Source: Candidatus Cloacimonadota bacterium (GTDB lineage Bacteria > Muiribacteriota > UBA6191 > JACPRK01). From it: a stretch of DNA of 11,752 nt. The notes beneath the pieces are model-generated. The model saw only the letters and a list, made by a program, of their open reading frames with translations. It did no database searches and had not been told where the DNA came from. The stretch's first letter is position 1, and each line of letters begins with the position of its first letter. The stretch covers positions 1 to 11,752 of the forward strand of contig JAJFLN010000516.1 of NCBI GenBank assembly GCA_021772705.1. Reading direction: 5' to 3'. A program made the translations under genes and the position numbers. This document shows, in pieces, positions 6,886 to 11,752 of the stretch.

Positions 6886-8601
6886 ATGGCCGTCAGTCTC
6901 TATCGCCGCTATCGCCCCATGGTGTTCGCCGACGTCGTCGGCCAGGAGAGCGTCACCCGTGGCCTGCTGTCCTCCCTGAAGACCGATGGGGTCAGCCATG
7001 CCTACCTCTTCACCGGACCTCGGGGATCCGGCAAGACGACCACGGCCCGGCTGCTTGCCAAGAGCGTGAACTGTACCGCTCCGGCTGACGGTGAGCCCTG
7101 CAACAGCTGCCAGCCATGCTCGATGGCCAACGAGGGGCGGTTCCTGGATCTGGTCGAGCTCGATGCAGCCAGCAACCGGGGAATCGACGAGATCCGCCAT
7201 CTCCGAGAGCAGGTGGCCTTCGCGCCGGCCATGGGCAAGTACCGGACCTACATCCTGGATGAGGTTCACATGCTCACCAAGGATGCGGCCAACGCGTTCC
7301 TGAAGACCCTGGAAGAGCCGCCAGCCCACGTCATCTTCATCCTGGCCACCACGGAGGCCCACAAGGTCATGGGGACCATCTCCAGCCGATGCCAGCTTCA
7401 CGACTTCCAGCGCATTCCCACTGCCGCCGCAACGGGCCGGCTCCAGCAGGTCATCGCCGCCGAAGGGCTGAAGAAGATCGACCCGGCTGCCCTGGAGGAG
7501 ATCGTCCTTCGGGGAGACGGCAGTCTGCGGGACATGCTCGGTCTCCTGGAGCAGGTCCTCTCCTCGTCAGGCTCCGGGTTCGGAGTGGACGACGTTCGAA
7601 CCGCCTTGGGGCTCGCCAAGTCGCGGCAGGTGGCGGATCTGGGCCAGGGATTGCTGCAGCGGCAGGCTGGAGCCGTTCTGGCGACCCTGGCGGACTTCCA
7701 CGACCAGGGTATCGAGCCGCAAACCGTGCTGAACCAGCTGCTCGAATGGTTCCGGGAGCAGCTGGGTCATCGTGTGCGGACCGGGGCAAGGAAGTCCCAG
7801 GCCGAGCAGGAGTCTCTCGAGAGGCTCATCGCTATTCTGGGCCGCCTCTCTTCCCTGGTCCCCCGGGTCCGTCAGGCCCTGGTTCCTCGGATGACCCTCG
7901 AGATCGGGCTGCTGGAAGCTTCCTATTCCGAGCTGTTTCAGGAACAGGAAGCTCTCAGGGACCAGATCGACAGGCTCAGCCGGCAAGTGGCTGAGTTGGC
8001 GGCCTCTGGAGGTTCGAGGCCAGGGGCGAGCTTGCCCGAGGCTGCTGGAGCAGAGCCCGCTCGTCTCGAAGCAGGGCGGGAAGTCTCCAGGGAGACGCCT
8101 CCGGCGCGGCCCAGGCTCCAGTCGGTGCCGGCGGAGCCGCCCAAACCGGTTCGATCCGAGCCGGTCGAGGCGAGCGAGCCGCCCCCGATCGAATCTGAAG
8201 TCGACAGTTCCCCGTCCCAACCTGTGGCGTCCAATGCCTGGGCTGACGTTCTGGAGAGAATCCGGCGGGAGAGTCCCCAGACCCATGCCTTCGCCGTGGA
8301 GGTCTTGGAAGCAGAGCTTCAGGGAAAGCGGTTGAAGATCCTGTTCTCGGCGGAACACGCTTTCCACCGGAGCCGTCTCGAGGAGCCGAAGCACCGGTCC
8401 CTGCTCTCGAAGTTCGCCAAGGAAGTTTATGGGACCGGAATCTCGTTGCACCTGGAGGAGAAGGGCTCGAAAGGGGCAGGGAAGAAGCAAGAACGGGCAC
8501 CAGTTCCGGACCGGAACTGGGCCGAGAAGCGTCTCGTGGAAGACGAGACGGTGAAGCTGATCGTCGATTCCTTTGGTGGACAGGTGGTCAGATGGGAGTG
8601 A
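6886..8601 (+). CDS. dnaX: DNA polymerase III subunit tau (DnaX)
   Basis: This is the clamp-loader ATPase of the replisome. It opens the beta sliding clamp with HolA/HolB-type partners and couples polymerase to helicase. The 571-residue protein has a clear AAA+ core: the N-terminal YRRYRP and DVVGQE signature, Walker A GPRGSGKT (44-51, K50), four zinc-binding cysteines C63, C72, C75 and C78, Walker B ILDEVHM with D125/E126, sensor LATTE (153-157) and the SSRC arginine finger (166-169). A clamp-loader collar domain follows. After it come a Pro/Glu-rich linker and a C-terminal domain, from about residue 450, ending FGGQVVRWE. Length matches full-length tau. I see no A-rich slippery heptamer that would give a gamma form. 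The Shine-Dalgarno is weak. The usual downstream ybaB and recR are absent; a helicase gene follows instead. Confidence 0.97.
   Translation: MAVSLYRRYRPMVFADVVGQESVTRGLLSSLKTDGVSHAYLFTGPRGSGKTTTARLLAKSVNCTAPADGEPCNSCQPCSMANEGRFLDLVELDAASNRGIDEIRHLREQVAFAPAMGKYRTYILDEVHMLTKDAANAFLKTLEEPPAHVIFILATTEAHKVMGTISSRCQLHDFQRIPTAAATGRLQQVIAAEGLKKIDPAALEEIVLRGDGSLRDMLGLLEQVLSSSGSGFGVDDVRTALGLAKSRQVADLGQGLLQRQAGAVLATLADFHDQGIEPQTVLNQLLEWFREQLGHRVRTGARKSQAEQESLERLIAILGRLSSLVPRVRQALVPRMTLEIGLLEASYSELFQEQEALRDQIDRLSRQVAELAASGGSRPGASLPEAAGAEPARLEAGREVSRETPPARPRLQSVPAEPPKPVRSEPVEASEPPPIESEVDSSPSQPVASNAWADVLERIRRESPQTHAFAVEVLEAELQGKRLKILFSAEHAFHRSRLEEPKHRSLLSKFAKEVYGTGISLHLEEKGSKGAGKKQERAPVPDRNWAEKRLVEDETVKLIVDSFGGQVVRWE
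8594..8598 (+). promoter_or_regulatory. Ribosome binding site deciding the helicase start
   Basis: GGGAG lies inside the last dnaX codons, four bases before ATG 8603. It supports that start over the upstream in-frame ATG at 8573, which lies within dnaX and has no such signal. The order GGGAG-TGA-A-ATG suggests termination-reinitiation coupling. Confidence 0.6.
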
Positions 8602-8602
8602 A

Positions 8603-10606
8603 ATGGATCACCTGAAGAAGAGCTTCATGGACCTAGGATTGTCCGCGCCGGTTCTCAGGGCCGTGGACGATCTCGGGTTCGCAACCACAACGCCGATCCA
8701 GGCTGCGGCCATCCCCGTGGCCATGTCGGGCCGGGACATTCTCGGTCAGGCACAGACCGGCACCGGCAAGACGGCAGCCTTCGGAATTCCGATCATCGAG
8801 CGAGTCGATGTGGAGCGCAATGAAATCCAGGCCGTTGTCCTGACGCCAACTCGCGAGCTGGCCATGCAGGTGGCCCGGGATGTGGCCGCCCTGGCGAAAC
8901 ACCAGCATGTGAAGGTCGGAGCCATCTACGGGGGACAGCCGATCCAGAAGCAGATCCAGCTCATCGCTGCCGGGCTTCATATCGTGATCGGAACCCCGGG
9001 AAGGGTCATCGATCATTTGAGACGGAGGACGGTGGACTTCTCCTCCGTGCAGGTGGCTGTCCTTGATGAGGCCGATGAAATGCTCGACATGGGCTTCATC
9101 GACGACATCCGGACCATCCTGCGGAGCATCCCCCGTAGCCGCCAGACCCTGCTGTTCTCGGCCACCATGCCGACCCCGATCCTGCGTCTGGCCGAACGGT
9201 ACATGGTCGATCCTGAGAAGATCAACCTGAGCGAGTTCAATCTGCTGGTGGAGAACACGGAGCACCGGTACTACGAGGTCGACAAGGTCGATGCCTACGA
9301 GGCTCTGGCCGATCTGGTGGACTTCGAGGGGATCAATCGAGGCCTGGTCTTCTGTAATACTCGGCGTGAGACCGATGAACTGGCAGCCAGGCTCAAGAGC
9401 GGCGGTTACTCCGCTCTGGCGCTCCATGCCGACATGAGTCAGTCCGAGCGAACCAGCGCCATGGCCCGGTTCAGGGAAGGTAAGGTCTCCCTGCTGGTGG
9501 CCACCGACGTGGCAGCCCGGGGAATCGACGTGTTCGACCTCTCCCACGTCATCAACTTTCACATCCCCCTCAGCCCTGAAGTCTATCTCCACCGCATCGG
9601 CCGAACCGGCCGGGCGGGCAGGAAGGGCGTGGCAGTTACCTTCATCCGCGGCGGCGAGTTCCACGATCTGCACCGGGTCCAGGAGGGGATCGACGTCTGG
9701 ATTGAACCGAACCTCCTGCCGGACCCCCAGGACGTGGACGAGGTTCGCCGCGCCCGGAGGATCGAAGAGCAGATCGCCACCACCAGTCAGGCCGATGTGG
9801 ATCTCTTCTCAGCCGAGGCCGGTTACCTCTTGGATCGATTCGGGCCCGAAAAGATGGCCGCGGCGCTGCTGAAGATTGCCTGGGCCTCGTCCAGCTTCGA
9901 CGACAAGAAGGTTGAACCACCCCCGGACTATCCCGACACAGGCGCGGCCGACGGCATGGTGAGGCTCGTCCTGGGCATCGGCAGGAAGCAGATCCGGGTC
10001 CCCGACATCTCTCGCAGCATCGCTGGCTATACAGGGATGCCTCGAGGCGATGTGGGTCATATCAGGCTGGGAGATCAGGAGAGCACCGTCGAGGTGCCCG
10101 TCGCCCACGCTCCCAGCGTCCTGGAGAACCTGGATGGAGGGTTCATCCGGGGCCTGAAGATCGGAGTGCGTCTGGCCAAGGCGGGAGAGACCGTGGGACG
10201 CGGACGGCCCAGAGACGGGCGACGTCCTGACTCCTCCCGATCCCGAAGGGGGCGACGGGACGAGCGAACAGAGGAGTCCAGCCGGGCCAGACCGGCTGCT
10301 GACTCCGCTCCTGCGCCAGCCCAGGTCAAGGAAGAGGCGAGCCCGGAATCCGGCGCCGAGGTTCCTTCCGGGGGCGAGAAAGCCCGGCCTCGCAGGGCCC
10401 GCAGGAGCCGCAAGAAGCCCGCGGAAGGGTCAGAAAGGCTCTCAGGGAAGGATTCGGGAGCGACCGATGGTGGGGAAACCGGGAAGGGCGTCGATGTTGC
10501 GGTCGAAGGGGTCGCCGGGGAAGAGAAGCCAAGGCGCCGGAGGCGGCGAAAGCCAGCCCCGGAAGGCACAGTCAAGCCGTCTGGCGACACGGCCGCCCCT
10601 GAATGA
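8603..10606 (+). CDS. deaD: DEAD-box ATP-dependent RNA helicase, CsdA/DeaD type
   Basis: An RNA-unwinding ATPase likely to act in ribosome assembly, mRNA turnover or cold adaptation. The 667-residue protein (from ATG 8603) shows the full motif series: Q motif with Q33, motif I AQTGTGKT (50-57), Ia PTRELA (82-87), Ib TPGR (131-134), II DEAD (155-158), III SAT (186-188), V TDVAARGID (301-309) and VI HRIGRTGRAGR (330-340). After the two RecA lobes comes a helical stretch (about 352-440), then a DbpA-type RNA-recognition domain (about 451-526: MVRLVLGIGRKQ through GGFIRGLKIGVRL). A disordered tail (about 530-667) holds basic clusters RPRRARRSRKKP and RRRRRRKP and acidic, Pro-rich spacers. The architecture resembles CsdA more than the shorter DbpA. 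It follows the dnaX stop after one base and is probably translationally coupled. Confidence 0.95.
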   Translation: MDHLKKSFMDLGLSAPVLRAVDDLGFATTTPIQAAAIPVAMSGRDILGQAQTGTGKTAAFGIPIIERVDVERNEIQAVVLTPTRELAMQVARDVAALAKHQHVKVGAIYGGQPIQKQIQLIAAGLHIVIGTPGRVIDHLRRRTVDFSSVQVAVLDEADEMLDMGFIDDIRTILRSIPRSRQTLLFSATMPTPILRLAERYMVDPEKINLSEFNLLVENTEHRYYEVDKVDAYEALADLVDFEGINRGLVFCNTRRETDELAARLKSGGYSALALHADMSQSERTSAMARFREGKVSLLVATDVAARGIDVFDLSHVINFHIPLSPEVYLHRIGRTGRAGRKGVAVTFIRGGEFHDLHRVQEGIDVWIEPNLLPDPQDVDEVRRARRIEEQIATTSQADVDLFSAEAGYLLDRFGPEKMAAALLKIAWASSSFDDKKVEPPPDYPDTGAADGMVRLVLGIGRKQIRVPDISRSIAGYTGMPRGDVGHIRLGDQESTVEVPVAHAPSVLENLDGGFIRGLKIGVRLAKAGETVGRGRPRDGRRPDSSRSRRGRRDERTEESSRARPAADSAPAPAQVKEEASPESGAEVPSGGEKARPRRARRSRKKPAEGSERLSGKDSGATDGGETGKGVDVAVEGVAGEEKPRRRRRRKPAPEGTVKPSGDTAAPE

Positions 10607-10770
10607 GACTCCCTTCAATGTGCTGACAATAGGCATGAAATCAGGCCGTTTCAGTGATCCAACCCCCTGAATCCTGGACTCGTGAGAAACCTGAGGCAAC
10701 TCTGACTCGTATTCCATGGCGAAGGTTGGAGTAACGAAGTACCGTTTCAATGGCAGATCAAACCCCTCAG

Positions 10771-10776
10771 AGAAGG
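10771..10776 (+). promoter_or_regulatory. Ribosome binding site for the secreted protein gene
   Basis: AGAAGG lies eight bases before ATG 10785. It favours this start over the in-frame ATG at 10716, which has no Shine-Dalgarno and would bury the signal peptide behind 23 extra residues. Confidence 0.6.
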
Positions 10777-10784
10777 CGGACAAG

Positions 10785-11492
10785 ATGAAGAAGAACACAC
10801 TCGCCACAATCGCAGCCCTGCTTCTGCTCGCCACACCGGCGGTATCGGCCACCGATGGCGAGAGCCCCAACGACACGGATATCCGCCTGCGTCAGGAGCA
10901 GCAGATGGAGCGGGTCAAGTCCCGCAACGTCATGAACGAGGTTCAGAGCCGTCTCCCTCAGGCGTCCATCGCTGACCTGCTGAAGCAGATCGACGGCATC
11001 ACAGGTACTCAGGGCGCCATCCCGGCAGCCGTGGCAGGCCCCATTGAAGCTGATATCTCCCTGCAGAGGGCCTTCTGGTACGACGAGTACCGGAGGCGTC
11101 TGGCTGGAGTTCCAGCATCGGTGGGTCAATTCGATCCCGATAGCGCCGAGGCGGTGGAGGATGACAACTTGGGCGAGCACTTCGACGAGGCCTTCGCCTC
11201 CGCCGTGGCTTCCGATACCAGCAGTGTCTCCCCGGCCGATATTCTGGTCATCTATCAGGAGTACGATCGACTGGCCACCTCGTTCCAGCAGCTGAAGCTG
11301 GCCCGCTTCCTGTCGGCAAATCGAACGGGTGTCTCCCGCTACAAGGGTCCCCAGGCTGATCGAAACGAGACTGCGGCCATCGCCGATGAGATGGGAGATA
11401 GCTTCCTGCCGGTCTACAAGGCCAGAGTCGAGGTTCGAGTGGCGAATCTGAGAAAGATCCTCGTGGCGACGAGCGGGGAAGAGAAGCAGTAG
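10785..11492 (+). CDS. Secreted protein of unknown function
   Basis: A 235-residue protein I do not recognise. With ATG 10785 it begins with a textbook Sec signal peptide: MKKN n-region, hydrophobic core LATIAALLLLATPA, and a VSA cleavage site at 20-22. The mature part is acidic, has no cysteine and looks mainly helical. Charged Gln/Glu-rich segments (QEQQMERVKSRN), a segment FWYDEYRRRLAGV, and a helical C-terminal third with scattered Arg/Lys ending EEKQ are visible. There is no transmembrane segment after the signal and no lipobox, so a soluble periplasmic or secreted location is likely. It lies 178 bases after the helicase gene, with its own Shine-Dalgarno, and is probably a separate unit. 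No enzyme motif is visible. Confidence 0.8.
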   Translation: MKKNTLATIAALLLLATPAVSATDGESPNDTDIRLRQEQQMERVKSRNVMNEVQSRLPQASIADLLKQIDGITGTQGAIPAAVAGPIEADISLQRAFWYDEYRRRLAGVPASVGQFDPDSAEAVEDDNLGEHFDEAFASAVASDTSSVSPADILVIYQEYDRLATSFQQLKLARFLSANRTGVSRYKGPQADRNETAAIADEMGDSFLPVYKARVEVRVANLRKILVATSGEEKQ

Positions 11493-11752
11493 ACGGGCGG
11501 CCCTCGGACCTCTGCTGAGGGATTGCCGGGCTCAGGCTTGCCATCTATCGGAAACTGTCCTCGGGCCCTGGAAGTTCGGGGTTTCCTGGGAGTGTTGTCG
11601 GAGAAAGACTAACAGGGACCAGTGGCGCGCCGGACTAGTGTGGTGGTCCGCTGTTTCCTTTACATATGATGCCTGTCCATAAAACCGTTCGCCCCACTAT
11701 GGATGCCCGCATCCAAGACGACTGAATGGCCGAGTTTTCCCGATCCGTTCGT
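11493..11752. other. Non-coding tail of the window
   Basis: These 260 bases show no convincing gene. A weak hairpin, CCCTC/GAGGG, sits at about 11501-11521 just after the stop, without a T-run. Further on are an inverted pair GGACCA (11616-11621) and TGGTCC (11644-11649) around a GGCGCGCC palindrome, a TATGAT hexamer (11665-11670), and an ATG at 11726 open to the edge without a Shine-Dalgarno. It is most likely the upstream region of a gene outside the window. Confidence 0.4.

Noticed and set aside
5374..7401. A 675-codon minus-strand open frame
   Set aside because: Antisense to the aminotransferase and to the start of dnaX, both of which have full sets of conserved residues. It also runs through the inverted repeat, which a real gene would be unlikely to encode.
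8450..8500. Search for a dnaX frameshift site giving the gamma form
   Set aside because: Only AAG/GAA-rich codons are present; there is no A-AAA-AAG type heptamer with a following stem.
8633..9673. A 346-codon minus-strand open frame
   Set aside because: Antisense shadow of the DEAD-box helicase, with a low-complexity translation and no family signature.
10607..10784. Terminator or promoter between the helicase and secreted-protein genes
   Set aside because: CTGACA near 10637 resembles a -35 box, but no -10 lies at the right spacing, and I found no strong hairpin followed by T residues.
11666..11725. A 19-codon reading frame directly followed by an ATG at 11726
   Set aside because: Too short, with no Shine-Dalgarno and no sequence signature. 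It is not supportable as a gene from this window.

Overview
This is a high-GC, gene-dense window from a Gram-negative bacterium, since it encodes an apparent outer-membrane beta-barrel protein and uses Sec-type signal peptides. Codon use and gene content would fit an Acidobacteriota or Myxococcota-like lineage. That is a guess: there is no rRNA or lineage marker in the window.

Left arm, minus strand, 5259 down to 1. An exported, probably outer-membrane, protein of 525 residues (5259-3682) is followed after 83 bases by a very large gene (3598 to beyond base 1). I translated the large gene codon by codon. It is one uninterrupted frame of at least 1199 codons holding two complete CpaF/TadA-type secretion ATPases in tandem. 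Every conserved motif from the N-terminal GPL box to the His box repeats at exactly 532 residues. Each ATPase is followed by a similar acidic, helical linker, and the last residues before the window edge look like the N-domain of a third unit. CpaF motors normally have one ATPase core per chain and work as hexamers, so a covalently linked double (perhaps triple) motor is the main unusual object here.

Centre, 5260-5676. The divergent intergenic region carries short GATCACGRA-like repeats and a large imperfect inverted repeat built from GGGAACAG-like words, an apparent small repetitive element.

Right arm, plus strand, 5677-10606. This is a housekeeping cluster: a class I PLP aminotransferase, dnaX (DNA polymerase III tau subunit) and a CsdA/DeaD-type DEAD-box RNA helicase with a DbpA-type RNA-binding domain and a long basic tail. 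Gaps are 21 bases and 1 base, so it is probably an operon, and the helicase start appears translationally coupled to the dnaX stop. After 178 non-coding bases comes a small secreted protein of unknown function (10785-11492), then 260 bases with no convincing gene.

The two arms have no obvious functional link. The left arm looks like part of a Tad/Flp-pilus-like or type IV/II-related export locus that continues outside the window. No pilin, secretin, CpaB, CpaE or TadB/C gene is visible here.
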